Source: JAVKBW01 sp964352715 (GTDB lineage: Bacteria > Pseudomonadota > Alphaproteobacteria > UBA8366 > Aestuariispiraceae). Taken from it: DNA of 64,000 nt. Under the pieces are notes generated by a model. That model was not told the DNA's origin. It worked only from the letters and a program-made list of their open reading frames with translations, and ran no database searches. The stretch spans positions 46,779-110,778 of the forward strand of contig CAYGSU010000005.1 in the NCBI GenBank assembly GCA_964352715.1, given 5' to 3'. A program made the translations under genes and the position numbers. Each line of letters opens with the position of its first letter. The first letter of the stretch is position 1. Positions 53,689 through 63,323 of the stretch are shown here, in pieces.

Positions 53689-55059
53689 CTATTTGCTGGT
53701 GGTTACAATGCCGCCCGGAGCGAGAGATGCCAGGTATCTGCCGATGCCGGTTTGATTTTTCGAGACATGATCGCAGGCGTCCTGCCGGCGGACTGCGTTG
53801 CGGACCATGTGCGCGCCGAAATAGCGAACCGGTTCGAATGGCATCCATTGGTCGACTGATCGGACCAGCCCGCTTCGGGTCCAGGTATCGTCGCGTTCCA
53901 GCACCAGCGATCGGACGATTTCACTGCCGAGGTAGCAGCCGACAATACCATTGCCGGAAAATCCGTATCCGTAAACGATGTTCGGGTGAGACCGAAAACG
54001 TCCAAAGACCGGAATACCGGATCTTGTCCTGTCAATCGGACCCCGCCAACTGCCCTGTGCATCCATTTCAATCAGACCGGCGAAGCCGGTTTTGAACGCC
54101 GCCCTGATCTCGTTTGCCCGCGGCGTCGGGCCTTCATAGCGCTCTGATCTGAGTGCGCCGAACGGGATGGCGCCGCCCGTTATTCCCGCCACAACACGCC
54201 CGTCGCGTGTTGGTCTGTATCCGGCGACGAATGTGTTCGAGTTGGTGATGATCGGGCCGTTGGTCCAGCCGGCTCGATCGAGCTGTTCGGGCATCGGGTT
54301 TGAAATGATGTCATCGCTTGTAATGACAAATATGCCTCTCGCTAGTTCGCGTAGCTGGGTCGACCAGGCGTTCATTGCTATTACGATCTTGCCGGCGGTG
54401 ATGGAACCGCCCGACGTCTCGACGACGGGTGTCTTGTTCCGCTGCAGGCGGGTCATCGGTGTCCGTTCGAAAATTCTGACGCCCGCATCAAGCGCGACTT
54501 TTCTTAAACCCCTCGCCAGTTTGGCCGGCTGAATCGTGGCTGCGGATGGATCGAGAACACCGCACCGGATACCGGTGGCATTGACCAGGTTTTTTACATC
54601 GGGCGGGTTGATATCGGCGAAAGGCTGCCGGCCATGCCGGGCGAGCGCTTCGACAATCGGTTGCCAGCGGCCATCGTGACGCGCGCAGGTGGATCCCCAG
54701 AGCCAACCCACATTTGCGAATTCAATGTCGATGCCTTTTTCTTTGCAGAAGGTGTCGATGCTGCTGATTGCCGATTGCGATTCGTCGCATAATCGCAGAG
54801 CTTCTTCCTCGCCGCAAAGCGCAGTCAATGCTTCTATCTTCGGCCAGTATGCCAGTGCCATGCCGGAATTTCGGCCGCTCGCACCCCCGCCGCAGATATC
54901 CGATTCGATAATGCATACCGATAATTCCGGCTCTGTCTGGCGCAGCCGAATAGCGGTCCAAAGCCCCAGATATCCGCCGCCGACGATACAGACATCAAAA
55001 GCAAGATCTTCCGACAGTGGCGGAAGGTCTTCACTGCTTCCCAGAATCTCGTGAAGCAT
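53689..55059 (-). CDS. FAD-dependent oxidoreductase (DAO family)
   Basis: From the ATG at 55059 the protein has 456 residues. The dinucleotide loop CIVGGGYLGLWTAIRLRQ lies at about 23-40, the GGASGRNSGMALAYWPK motif at about 55-71, and the C-terminal FAD loop YGYGFSGNGIVGCYLG near 370. Its style is like the aminophosphonate oxidoreductase and gamma-glutamylputrescine oxidase groups, so an amino compound is oxidised. It is the first gene of a flavoprotein-cupin operon with a near-perfect palindrome at its promoter. An earlier Met (55080) is an alternative start. Confidence 0.85.
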   Translation of the reverse strand: MLHEILGSSEDLPPLSEDLAFDVCIVGGGYLGLWTAIRLRQTEPELSVCIIESDICGGGASGRNSGMALAYWPKIEALTALCGEEEALRLCDESQSAISSIDTFCKEKGIDIEFANVGWLWGSTCARHDGRWQPIVEALARHGRQPFADINPPDVKNLVNATGIRCGVLDPSAATIQPAKLARGLRKVALDAGVRIFERTPMTRLQRNKTPVVETSGGSITAGKIVIAMNAWSTQLRELARGIFVITSDDIISNPMPEQLDRAGWTNGPIITNSNTFVAGYRPTRDGRVVAGITGGAIPFGALRSERYEGPTPRANEIRAAFKTGFAGLIEMDAQGSWRGPIDRTRSGIPVFGRFRSHPNIVYGYGFSGNGIVGCYLGSEIVRSLVLERDDTWTRSGLVRSVDQWMPFEPVRYFGAHMVRNAVRRQDACDHVSKNQTGIGRYLASLAPGGIVTTSK

Positions 55060-55165
55060 TGGGCAACGACCGTTCAGCATGTCCTTAACGTCCTGTCCCG
55101 ATCACCGGCATCCGGAACGGCTTTCTGTCCGTGCATGACCGGTCGAATGGTGTTGGTGTTCGTTC

Positions 55166-55189
55166 TATTATATGTGATCACATATAATA
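55166..55189. promoter_or_regulatory. 24-bp perfect palindrome, putative operator
   Basis: Each half reads TATTATATGTGA, giving a perfect 24-base inverted repeat with centre TGTGATCACA. It lies 107 bases ahead of the flavoprotein ATG, immediately downstream of a TATAAT box, where it would cover a start point. GntR-family repressors often bind palindromes of this TGATCA-centred kind. No regulator gene is encoded next to it. Confidence 0.75.
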
Positions 55190-55219
55190 TTATAGGTGTA
55201 TTCATTCACCGGATGCCAA
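55189..55219 (-). promoter_or_regulatory. Putative promoter of flavoprotein-cupin operon
   Basis: Minus-strand TTGGCA (55219-55214) and TATAAT (55194-55189) are 19 bases apart, slightly long. The -10 abuts the palindrome. A TTGACA further upstream (55229-55224) is too far (29 bases). Confidence 0.5.
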
Positions 55220-55285
55220 ACCGTGTCAAGAATGCGAACGCCGCATCGATCATCTTTTGAAAAAGAACGGTTGTGCCTGCGAGCG

Positions 55286-56230
55286 TCAAGCCCGGCGGTG
55301 GGCTTTCCGATAGGTCGCCATCAGCGAGGCTGTATCGACGGCGGTGTAGCGCTGGGTGGTCGATAGAGACGCATGGCCCAGCAGTTCCTGTATCGTCCGC
55401 AGATCGCCGCCGCCGGCCAGCAGATGGGTGGCGAAGGAATGCCGCAACGCATGCGGGGTCGCACTTTCCGGCAGGCCCAGCGCCAGCCGCACCCGTTGCA
55501 TTGCCGCCTGCGCGACGGATGAATTCAGCCGCTTTCCCCGTGCGCCGACAAACAGCGGCCCCTCGGGTCCGGGGTCATAGGGGCATAGCTTCACATAGGT
55601 TTCCAGCGCGTCGGCAATCACCGGCAGAATGGGCACGACCCGCTCCTTGCGCCCCTTGCCGGTCACGCGGATGGCATCTGCGGCAGGCAGGATGGAGCGG
55701 TTGAGTGACAGTGCTTCGCCGATCCGCAGACCGGCGCCATAGAGTAGCGTTACGAACGCGGTGTCGCGCGCTGCGATCCAGGGTTCGCTTGCAAAATCTC
55801 CGATCGTGTCCAGCACCACGCCTGCATCTTCAGGCGTCAGGGCCTTCGGAACGGCATGCGGCAGTTTTGGCCCCCTGATCACCCGGATGGCGTGATTTTT
55901 TGCCCGCCCGGTTTTTTCCAGCCAGCGGAAGAAGGTGCGGATAACGGACAGGGCGCGCGCATTGGTGCTGGCTGATTTTCCCTCGGAATTGCGCCGGGCA
56001 AGCCAGGACCGGAAATCCATCGCCTTCAGATCTTCGAGATCGGACAGGTTTGCCGGTGCGCCGAGATGGAAGGACAGAAAGAACAGGAAGCGGTCGAGGT
56101 CGCGCGCATACCCGTCTATTGTATGCGGCGAACACCGCCGCTCGGATTCCAGCCAGGCCAGAAACGCGGCAACAACATCGTGCATGCCGGGCGTGACATA
56201 GGTTTCGAGGGGAGCCAGCGTATCAGCCAT
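55286..56230 (-). CDS. xerC: Tyrosine recombinase XerC
   Basis: From the ATG at 56230 the protein has 314 residues with a SAM-like N-terminal core-binding domain (residues 10-110) and a catalytic domain. The tyrosine-recombinase residues are all visible: R in GAGLRIGEAL, K in GKGRKER, H-x-x-R in HALRHSF, H in LGHASLSTTQRY and the nucleophilic Tyr there. It resolves chromosome dimers at dif. A GTG at 56266 is another start, without a ribosome site. It lies 54 bases downstream of the DUF484 gene on the same strand. Confidence 0.93.
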   Translation of the reverse strand: MADTLAPLETYVTPGMHDVVAAFLAWLESERRCSPHTIDGYARDLDRFLFFLSFHLGAPANLSDLEDLKAMDFRSWLARRNSEGKSASTNARALSVIRTFFRWLEKTGRAKNHAIRVIRGPKLPHAVPKALTPEDAGVVLDTIGDFASEPWIAARDTAFVTLLYGAGLRIGEALSLNRSILPAADAIRVTGKGRKERVVPILPVIADALETYVKLCPYDPGPEGPLFVGARGKRLNSSVAQAAMQRVRLALGLPESATPHALRHSFATHLLAGGGDLRTIQELLGHASLSTTQRYTAVDTASLMATYRKAHRRA

Positions 56231-56284
56231 GCAGTGAGTATCCGCTGAATCGGTGCGCTGCGCCACTCGCGGTGGATAAGGTGT

Positions 56285-56989
56285 TTATATCTGGTCCAGC
56301 CAGATGCGCATCTGGGTTTCCAGTACCCGCGCCAGGAAATGCAGCAATTCGGTCGCCTGACCCGGATGGAACCGGTCATTGTCCCGACTGCCGAAGGCGA
56401 GAACCGCCGGTGGCGCCAGATCGGAAATCTCGAGCCGCACAAGCGCCTGCGATTGCACAAGCGGGCTGGCGGAGCCGAAAACCGCCGGATCGGCCGAGAC
56501 ATCCTGATCGAGCGCAATTGTCTGGTTCTTGCCGATGAAACTGTCGATGGCGCCGGTTGGCAGTACCACCAGATTGCCGACGGGCAGGGTAGTTGTGTCC
56601 GTCGATTCGACGCACAGGTTGACGACATCCAGGTCCAGTATCACGGCAAGATCGACAGTGACGGTCTGGATAAGCAGTTCAAAACTGGATGCGTCGAGAA
56701 TCGCCAGAACGCTGTCATGAATCTGTGCCTGGCTCGACATGTTGTCCCGGCTGGTGTCGATCAGCACGCGGGCCACATCCTCCGTGCGTTCGATCTTGTC
56801 GCGCAGGCGGGTAATCATCGCCTGCTGGAAGTCGGTAACGCCGCCGCCAAGCTTGCGTTCCGGTGCGGCCATCGCCTCGAAAAGATCGGCATTGGTAGCG
56901 AAAAAGTCCGGATTGTCGGCAAGATACCGGACAACCTGTTCGGCTGTTATCGGATCTGCTTTCGGTTTGGTACCGGCCTTGGTTGCCAT
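56285..56989 (-). CDS. DUF484 family protein
   Basis: The 234-residue soluble protein has a short N-terminal helix with AEQVVRYLADNPDFF (about 17-31) and a GAF-like body. The N-terminal VxxYLxxNPDFF motif and the later GKNQTIAL and ALVRLEI pieces fit DUF484. These proteins accompany xerC in proteobacteria, as here, with unknown function. The ATG at 56989 is chosen because frames further upstream overlap the aldolase gene. Confidence 0.87.
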   Translation of the reverse strand: MATKAGTKPKADPITAEQVVRYLADNPDFFATNADLFEAMAAPERKLGGGVTDFQQAMITRLRDKIERTEDVARVLIDTSRDNMSSQAQIHDSVLAILDASSFELLIQTVTVDLAVILDLDVVNLCVESTDTTTLPVGNLVVLPTGAIDSFIGKNQTIALDQDVSADPAVFGSASPLVQSQALVRLEISDLAPPAVLAFGSRDNDRFHPGQATELLHFLARVLETQMRIWLDQI

Positions 56990-57018
56990 GCTTGTTTCGC
57001 TTTCAGGTAATCGTCTGC

Positions 57019-57672
57019 TTACAGGATCGACTGGCCGGTCTTCGCCCAGTCGGCGAGAAAGGCGTCGAGACCCTTGTCGGTCAACGGATGATTGAACATC
57101 TGGCGCAGCACATTCGGCGGCATGGTTGAAACATCCGCGCCCATTCGCGCGGCGGTCACCACATGCTGGGGACCGCGGATCGACGCGACCAACACTTCGG
57201 TGCCGAAGTCGTAGTTGCCGTAGATTTCGCAAATCTGGCCAATCAGATCCATGCCGTCGCTGCCGATATCATCCAGCCGGCCGACGAAGGGCGAAATGAA
57301 AGTTGCGCCCGCTTTCGCCGCAAGGATCGCCTGCGCGGCCGAAAAGCACAGGGTGACGTTCACCATCACGCCGTCGCCGGTCAGGGCCTTGCAGGTTTTC
57401 AGGCCATTCGGAGTCAGCGGAACCTTGACCGCAATGTTATCTGCGATCTTGGCGAGTTTCTCGCCTTCCTTCAGCATGGTTTCGAAATCGGTCGCGACGC
57501 ATTCCGCGCTTACCGGGCCATCGACCACCTTGCAGATTTCCTTGACCACATCGAGAAAATCGCGCCCGGTCTTGGCGACCAGCGACGGATTGGTGGTCAC
57601 CCCGTCGACCAGTCCCGTTGCGGCAAGGTCGCGAATCTCATCTAGATCGGCGGTATCGATGAAGAATTTCAT
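57019..57672 (-). CDS. fsa: Transaldolase-like fructose-6-phosphate aldolase
   Basis: The 217-residue enzyme begins MKFFIDTADLDEIRDLA and carries the Schiff-base Lys in NIAVKVPLTPNG near residue 85. Length and lack of a C-terminal extension put it in the small transaldolase/FSA branch. It either transfers dihydroxyacetone (transaldolase) or cleaves fructose-6-phosphate. Sequence alone does not tell. It is divergent from priA and precedes DUF484 by 29 bases. Confidence 0.9.
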   Translation of the reverse strand: MKFFIDTADLDEIRDLAATGLVDGVTTNPSLVAKTGRDFLDVVKEICKVVDGPVSAECVATDFETMLKEGEKLAKIADNIAVKVPLTPNGLKTCKALTGDGVMVNVTLCFSAAQAILAAKAGATFISPFVGRLDDIGSDGMDLIGQICEIYGNYDFGTEVLVASIRGPQHVVTAARMGADVSTMPPNVLRQMFNHPLTDKGLDAFLADWAKTGQSIL

Positions 57673-57719
57673 AAACTCGGTCCTGCTTTCAATTCGATTG
57701 CGTTAGACGAGACTATTTC

Positions 57720-59978
57720 ATGGCGAATCGGCCTTCCAGTACAAGCTTCGATCACGAATCCAGCGATCTTTTTGGTGGGGAAGCGGCCGAATCGGACCGT
57801 ATTTCGGTTCTGTTGCCCTTGCCGCTGTCCGGCGCCTATGACTATCTGGCGCCGCAGGCTCTTGCCCTGACTCCGGGTGATTTCGTCACTGTTCCGCTGG
57901 GCCGACGGTCGGTGGTCGGCGTCGTCTGGGGCGATGGCGACCCGGACGGCGTTGCCGAAGAAAAGCTGAAATCCGTCGAGGCGCGGCTGGATGCGCCGCC
58001 CCTGCCGACGGCAAACCGCGACTTTATCGACTGGGTGGCTGCCTATTATCTGGCGCCGCCGGGGGCTGTTCTGAAAATGGCGATGAGCGTGACGGCCGCG
58101 CTGGAGCCTCAGATACCGAAAACCGGGTATGTGGCGGAATCGCCTGATGTGGTGCTGCAGCGCGAAGCCGAAGGGGTGCGGATGACTTCGGCGCGCCGCC
58201 GGCTGCTGGCGGCGGCGGCAGACCGAATGGCGGAACCGGCGGCGGACCTTGCACAGGCGGCCGGCGTATCGCCGGCGGTCGTCTCGGCGGCGGCGGATGC
58301 CGGACTTCTTCGCCGGGTGCTGCTGGTTGAGCGCCACGCGTTTCCCGAGCCGGATCCGGCCCGGCCCGGCCCTGATCTCAACAGCGACCAGAAAGACGCC
58401 ACAGATTGCCTGAAAAACATGGTCACATCCGGCGGGTTCGATGTGGCGTTGCTTGATGGGGTTACCGGGTCAGGCAAGACGGAAGTCTATTTCGAGGCAA
58501 TTGCCGCAACCCTCGAGGCCGGCAGGCAAGCGCTGGTGCTGCTGCCTGAAATCGCTCTGTCCGCGCAATGGCTTCGGCGGTTCAAGGACAGATTCGGCGT
58601 TATTCCGGCGGAATGGCACAGCGACCTGACCGCCGCCCAGCGCCGCCGTACATGGCGCGGCGTGGCGGAAGGAAAGGTGCGCTGCCTTGTCGGCGCACGA
58701 TCGGCCCTTCACCTGCCGTTTCCCGATCTTGGCCTTGTTGTTGTCGACGAAGAGCATGAAAGCGCCTTCAAGCAGGAAGACGGCGTGCATTATCATGCCC
58801 GTGACATGGCGGTGGTGCGCGGCCGCATCGCCGATTGCCCCGTCATTCTGGCTTCCGCAACGCCGTCGCTGGAAAGTCTGGCGAATGTCGAAGCCGGCCG
58901 GTATCGCCGCCTGATCCTTCCAGAACGCCATGGCGTCGCCGAACCGCCGGTCATCAGGATCGTCGATATCCGCAAGGACAAGCCGGGGCGTCAGGAATGG
59001 CTGTCGCCGAGCCTGCGGCAGGCACTGGAGTCTACATTGGCGGAAGGCGAACAGTCGCTGCTGTTCCTCAACCGGCGCGGCTATGCTCCGTTGACCCTGT
59101 GCCGCACCTGCGGATACCGGCTGGCCTGCCCGAATTGTTCGTCATGGCTGGTTGAACACCGCTTCGCCCGGCGGCTGGAATGTCATCATTGCGGCTACAC
59201 GACGGGCCAGATGCAGACCTGTCCGTCGTGCGAGGATACTGACAGTTTTGCGGCCTGTGGCCCGGGCGTTGAGCGTCTGGCGGAGGAAGTCACCGCGTTT
59301 CTGCCCGGCGCGGTGGTTGAAATCGTCACGTCGGACACGCTGCATTCGCCGTTTCAGGCGGCCGCTTTCGTCGATCGCATGACGGCGAAGGAAATCGATA
59401 TCGTGATCGGCACCCAGATCGTCGCAAAAGGCTATCATTTTCCGATGCTGACTCTGGTCGGCGTCGTCGATGCCGATCTCGGGTTGAACGGCGGCGATCT
59501 GCGGGCATCCGAACGTACCTATCAGCTGCTGCAGCAGGTGGCCGGCCGGGCCGGACGGGCCGGTCGGCCCGGGCGGGTTCTGCTGCAGACGGCGAATCCG
59601 GATGCGCCGGTCATGCAGGCGCTGGCATCAGGCGACCGCGATGCCTTCCTTGCGCAGGAATCGGACATGCGCCGGGAATTCGGATTTCCACCTTACGGAC
59701 GACTGGCGGCGCTGATTGTTTCCGGGCCGGACGAACGCGCTGTCGAGGCGGTTGCGCGAGACCTTGCCCGGCAGGCGCCAAGGCCGCCCGGCGTGCAGGT
59801 TCTGGGGCCCGCGCCGGCGGCGCTGGCGCTGCTGCGCGGCCGGCATCGCAGGCGGCTGCTTGTGAAGGCCGAAAAAGGCGTCAGCATGCAAAAAGTTCTG
59901 GCCGATTGGGTGGCCTCGTTCCGGCCGCCCGGACAGACCCGCATAGCCGTGGATATTGATCCTTACAGCTTCCTGTAG
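57720..59978 (+). CDS. priA: Primosomal protein N' (PriA helicase)
   Basis: The 752-residue protein restarts stalled replication forks. N-terminal DNA-binding region at 1-200, Walker A GVTGSGKTEVY at about 245-255, DEEHE helicase motif II near 342-346, then the zinc-binding Cys set (CRTCG, CPNC, CHHCG, CPSC) near 460-505 and motif VI-like QVAGRAGRAGRPGRV near 605-620. Length is standard. It is opposite the fsa gene and followed by a 287-base gap to atpH. Confidence 0.96.
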   Translation: MANRPSSTSFDHESSDLFGGEAAESDRISVLLPLPLSGAYDYLAPQALALTPGDFVTVPLGRRSVVGVVWGDGDPDGVAEEKLKSVEARLDAPPLPTANRDFIDWVAAYYLAPPGAVLKMAMSVTAALEPQIPKTGYVAESPDVVLQREAEGVRMTSARRRLLAAAADRMAEPAADLAQAAGVSPAVVSAAADAGLLRRVLLVERHAFPEPDPARPGPDLNSDQKDATDCLKNMVTSGGFDVALLDGVTGSGKTEVYFEAIAATLEAGRQALVLLPEIALSAQWLRRFKDRFGVIPAEWHSDLTAAQRRRTWRGVAEGKVRCLVGARSALHLPFPDLGLVVVDEEHESAFKQEDGVHYHARDMAVVRGRIADCPVILASATPSLESLANVEAGRYRRLILPERHGVAEPPVIRIVDIRKDKPGRQEWLSPSLRQALESTLAEGEQSLLFLNRRGYAPLTLCRTCGYRLACPNCSSWLVEHRFARRLECHHCGYTTGQMQTCPSCEDTDSFAACGPGVERLAEEVTAFLPGAVVEIVTSDTLHSPFQAAAFVDRMTAKEIDIVIGTQIVAKGYHFPMLTLVGVVDADLGLNGGDLRASERTYQLLQQVAGRAGRAGRPGRVLLQTANPDAPVMQALASGDRDAFLAQESDMRREFGFPPYGRLAALIVSGPDERAVEAVARDLARQAPRPPGVQVLGPAPAALALLRGRHRRRLLVKAEKGVSMQKVLADWVASFRPPGQTRIAVDIDPYSFL

Positions 59979-60265
59979 ACGGCAATAAGAGCGGGTTTCG
60001 ACGATTCAAGGTGTGCAGTGCGAAATAAAGCCGGTCCACGGCTGTTGCATGCCCAAAAGTCGTATGGTACAGCATCCCTCGCTTGGCGCTCGTCAAGCCG
60101 TCAAGCGGCCCTGTTGTCGGCGGTTTGGCGGTTGATTTCCGACATGGCGAACAGGTAAAGAAAGGGCAGTCCTTTCGGTCGAGAGGATTGATTGTTAGGG
60201 CGGGATTGCAGGTCCGGAATAACCGGGCGGCGTCACCGTCTTCTGAGTTGAGGGGTCTCGAAACC

Positions 60266-60820
60266 GTGGCATCCAAAGGTGGGATCAACGACATCGCCGT
60301 ACGCTATGCGTCGGCCCTGTACGATCTTGCGGATGAATCGAAGGCGCTGGATGCAGTGGCTGACGATCTTCGCAATATGCAAGGGTTGCTGAACGAAAGT
60401 GATGACCTGCGGCGCATGGTTCGCTCGCCGGTTCTGTCGCGGAACGACCAGCAGAAAGCCATTTCCGCCGTCGCCGATAAAATGGGCGCGTCGGATCTCA
60501 GCAAAAAGTTCTTCGAATATCTGGCCGCGCATCGCCGTCTGTTTGCGATGCCTGTGATCGCCAGAGCCTATTTGAGACAACTCGCGGACCGGCGTGGTGA
60601 AGTGACCGCTGCCGTGACCGCGGCGCGCGCCTTGTCGGCTGCGCAAGTGAAATCCGTTGAAGACGCGCTGGAAAAATCGCTCGGCAAGAAAGTCGCCGTC
60701 GATTATCGCGTTGATCCGGCAGTTATCGGTGGGCTGATCGTTCAGGTCGGCAGCCGCATGGTCGATGCGTCACTCGCGACGCAATTACAAAAACTGAAGC
60801 TGGCTATGAAGGGGGCATGA
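60266..60820 (+). CDS. atpH: F1 ATP synthase delta subunit
   Basis: From the GTG at 60266 it has 184 residues, the family length, with GAGGGG upstream. It begins VASKGGINDIAVRYASALYDLADE, has the helical N-domain and the C-terminal VDPAVIGGLIVQVGSRMVDASLATQLQKLK. It joins F1 to Fo at the top of the stator. The preceding 287 bases hold the operon promoter; a TTGCAT with a weak TACAGC box 17 bases on (near 60044-60072) is not convincing. Confidence 0.93.
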   Translation: MASKGGINDIAVRYASALYDLADESKALDAVADDLRNMQGLLNESDDLRRMVRSPVLSRNDQQKAISAVADKMGASDLSKKFFEYLAAHRRLFAMPVIARAYLRQLADRRGEVTAAVTAARALSAAQVKSVEDALEKSLGKKVAVDYRVDPAVIGGLIVQVGSRMVDASLATQLQKLKLAMKGA

Positions 60821-60824
60821 CGCT

Positions 60825-62354
60825 ATGGAACTCCGGGCCGCGGAAATTTCATCCATTCTCAAAGATCAGATCGCGAACTTCGGCACTGAGGCCGATGTAG
60901 CAGAAGTTGGTCAGGTTATTTCAGTGGGCGACGGTGTCGCCCGCGTATACGGTCTGGACCAGGTCCGGGCCGGTGAAATGGTCGAATTCCCAGGCGGCAT
61001 CAAAGGGATGGCGCTGAACCTTGAAACCGACAATGTCGGTGTCGTTATCTTCGGCGATGACCGGGACATCAAGGAAGGCGATACGGTCAAACGGACCGGC
61101 TCCATCGTTGACGTGCCTGTCGGCAAGGGCCTGCTGGGCCGCGTTGTCGACGGTCTGGGCAACCCGATCGACGGCAAGGGACCAATTGATAGCGACGAAC
61201 GGCGCCTTGCTGAATTGAAGGCGCCGGGCATTATCCCGCGTAAATCGGTGCATGAGCCGGTGCAGACGGGTCTGAAAGCTCTCGACGCTCTCGTGCCGAT
61301 CGGCCGTGGGCAGCGCGAACTGGTCATCGGTGACCGCCAGACCGGCAAGACCGCCGTGATCATCGATACGATCCTGAACCAGAAAACGGCCAATGCCGGC
61401 GACGATGAATCCAAGAAGCTTTACTGCATCTACGTTGTGATCGGTCAGAAACGGTCGACCGTTGCGCAGGTTGTGAAGACGCTGGAAGACAACGGGGCGA
61501 TGGAATACACGATCGTCGTCGCGGCGACCGCATCCGACCCGGCGCCGGTTCAGTTCCTGGCGCCGTATACCGGTTGTGCGATGGGCGAATACTTCCGCGA
61601 CAACGGCATGCACGCAGTTATTTTCTATGACGATCTGTCTAAGCAGGCCACGGCCTATCGCCAGATGTCGCTTCTTCTGCGTCGCCCGCCGGGCCGCGAA
61701 GCCTATCCGGGGGATGTGTTCTACATTCACTCGCGGCTTCTGGAACGCGCAGCGAAAATGAACGAAGACAATGGGTCAGGGTCACTGACGGCGTTGCCGG
61801 TCATTGAAACCCAGGCCAACGACGTGTCGGCGTATATTCCGACCAACGTCATCTCGATTACCGACGGTCAGATATTCCTTGAAACCAATCTGTTCTATAA
61901 GGGCGTTCGTCCGGCCATTAACGTTGGTCTGTCGGTTAGCCGTGTCGGTTCCGCTGCTCAGACGAAGGCGATGAAGAAAGTTGCCGGCTCGGTGAAGCTT
62001 GAACTGGCGCAGTATCGCGAGATGGAAGCTTTCGCCCAGTTTGCGTCGGACCTTGATGCCTCGACCCAGCGTCTGCTGGCCCGTGGTGCGCGCCTGACCG
62101 AACTGCTGAAGCAGCCGCAGTATCAGCCGCTGAAAGTGTCCGAACAGGTTGTATCGATCTATGCCGGCACCAAGGGCTACCTCGACAAGATCCCGGTTGG
62201 CGACGTCAACCGCTATGAAAAAGCGATGCTTGATCATATGCGGGCTGAACACAAAGATGTGCTCGACACGATCGATTCGACCGGCGAACTGAAAGACGAG
62301 ACGATCGAAAAGATCGAGGCCGCGCTTGAAAAGTTCACCGGCAGCTTTGCTTAA
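60825..62354 (+). CDS. atpA: F1 ATP synthase alpha subunit
   Basis: The 509-residue subunit carries the Walker A GDRQTGKTAV (near 169-178), a non-catalytic nucleotide site, and FYDDLSKQATAYRQMSLLLRRPPGREAYPGDVF near 270. N-terminal beta barrel and C-terminal helices are intact. It follows atpH by 4 bases. Confidence 0.98.
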   Translation: MELRAAEISSILKDQIANFGTEADVAEVGQVISVGDGVARVYGLDQVRAGEMVEFPGGIKGMALNLETDNVGVVIFGDDRDIKEGDTVKRTGSIVDVPVGKGLLGRVVDGLGNPIDGKGPIDSDERRLAELKAPGIIPRKSVHEPVQTGLKALDALVPIGRGQRELVIGDRQTGKTAVIIDTILNQKTANAGDDESKKLYCIYVVIGQKRSTVAQVVKTLEDNGAMEYTIVVAATASDPAPVQFLAPYTGCAMGEYFRDNGMHAVIFYDDLSKQATAYRQMSLLLRRPPGREAYPGDVFYIHSRLLERAAKMNEDNGSGSLTALPVIETQANDVSAYIPTNVISITDGQIFLETNLFYKGVRPAINVGLSVSRVGSAAQTKAMKKVAGSVKLELAQYREMEAFAQFASDLDASTQRLLARGARLTELLKQPQYQPLKVSEQVVSIYAGTKGYLDKIPVGDVNRYEKAMLDHMRAEHKDVLDTIDSTGELKDETIEKIEAALEKFTGSFA

Positions 62355-62386
62355 GTCTGAAACCGATCTGAAGCTGGACCCAGTCT

Positions 62387-63277
62387 ATGGCGAGCCTTAA
62401 AGAACTCCGCAGCCGGATCTCGAGCGTCAAGTCGACGCAACGGATAACGTCGGCCATGAAAATGGTCGCGGCGGCTAAATTGAAAAAGGCACAGGAACGG
62501 GCCGAAGCGGCGCGTCCTTATGCCGAGAGAATGGAGCGGATGCTGGGGTCTCTGGCAAGCAATGCCCAGAAAGGCAATGCGCCGCCGATGCTGGCAGGAA
62601 CCGGCAAGAGCGACACCCATCTTCTGGTCGTTATCAGTTCGGACCGTGGCCTTTGCGGCGGTTTCAACGGGGCGATCATGCGGGGCGTTCGTCTCAAGAT
62701 CAAAGCGCTTCAGAACGAAGGCAAGACAGTCAAGGTATTGGCGGTCGGGCGTAAAGGTATCGGCCTTCTGCGGCGGGAATTCCGCAGTCTGCTCGTCGAA
62801 ACCTACGAGGAACTGTCGAAGCCTGCGCCGACTTTCGAAGGCGCAGCCATTGTCGCCGGCAAGGTGACGGAAATGTTTGAAGCCGGTGAATTCGACGTTT
62901 GCACCGTCTTCTACAGCAAATTCATTTCCGCGATCACGCAGGAAGTGACGCCGCTGCAGCTTATACCGTTCAAGGCGGCGGAAGCTGACGATGACGAAGC
63001 CGAAACCGGCCCGGGTGGCGGTGCGGTATACGAATACGAGCCTGATGAAGAGGAAATCCTGGCTGACCTGCTGCCCAAGAACCTGTCGGTTCAGCTTTTC
63101 CGGGCGCTGCAGGAAAGCTTCGCCTCTGAACAGGGCGCGCGGATGACGGCTATGGACAACGCAACGCGGAATGCGGGCGACATGATCAACTCGCTGACGA
63201 TTACCTACAACAGGTCGCGTCAGGCGCAGATCACCAAGGAACTCATCGAAATCATTTCCGGCGCTGAGGCGCTGTAG
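62387..63277 (+). CDS. atpG: F1 ATP synthase gamma subunit
   Basis: The 296-residue central shaft starts MASLKELRSRISSVKSTQRIT, has the SDRGLCGGFNGAI motif near 85-97 and ends NRSRQAQITKELIEIISGAEAL. Residues about 205-225 form an acidic loop (DDDEAETGPGGG...PDEEE) usual in alphaproteobacterial gamma. It is 32 bases after atpA and 46 before atpD. Confidence 0.97.
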   Translation: MASLKELRSRISSVKSTQRITSAMKMVAAAKLKKAQERAEAARPYAERMERMLGSLASNAQKGNAPPMLAGTGKSDTHLLVVISSDRGLCGGFNGAIMRGVRLKIKALQNEGKTVKVLAVGRKGIGLLRREFRSLLVETYEELSKPAPTFEGAAIVAGKVTEMFEAGEFDVCTVFYSKFISAITQEVTPLQLIPFKAAEADDDEAETGPGGGAVYEYEPDEEEILADLLPKNLSVQLFRALQESFASEQGARMTAMDNATRNAGDMINSLTITYNRSRQAQITKELIEIISGAEAL

Positions 63278-63323
63278 GACTTTTTTTGGAAAACCGGGTA
63301 AATCCGGATACGGGAGCATAGAG

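Noticed and set aside
55224..55229. TTGACA as -35 box for the flavoprotein operon
   Set aside because: It is 29 bases from the TATAAT, too far for a sigma70 promoter.
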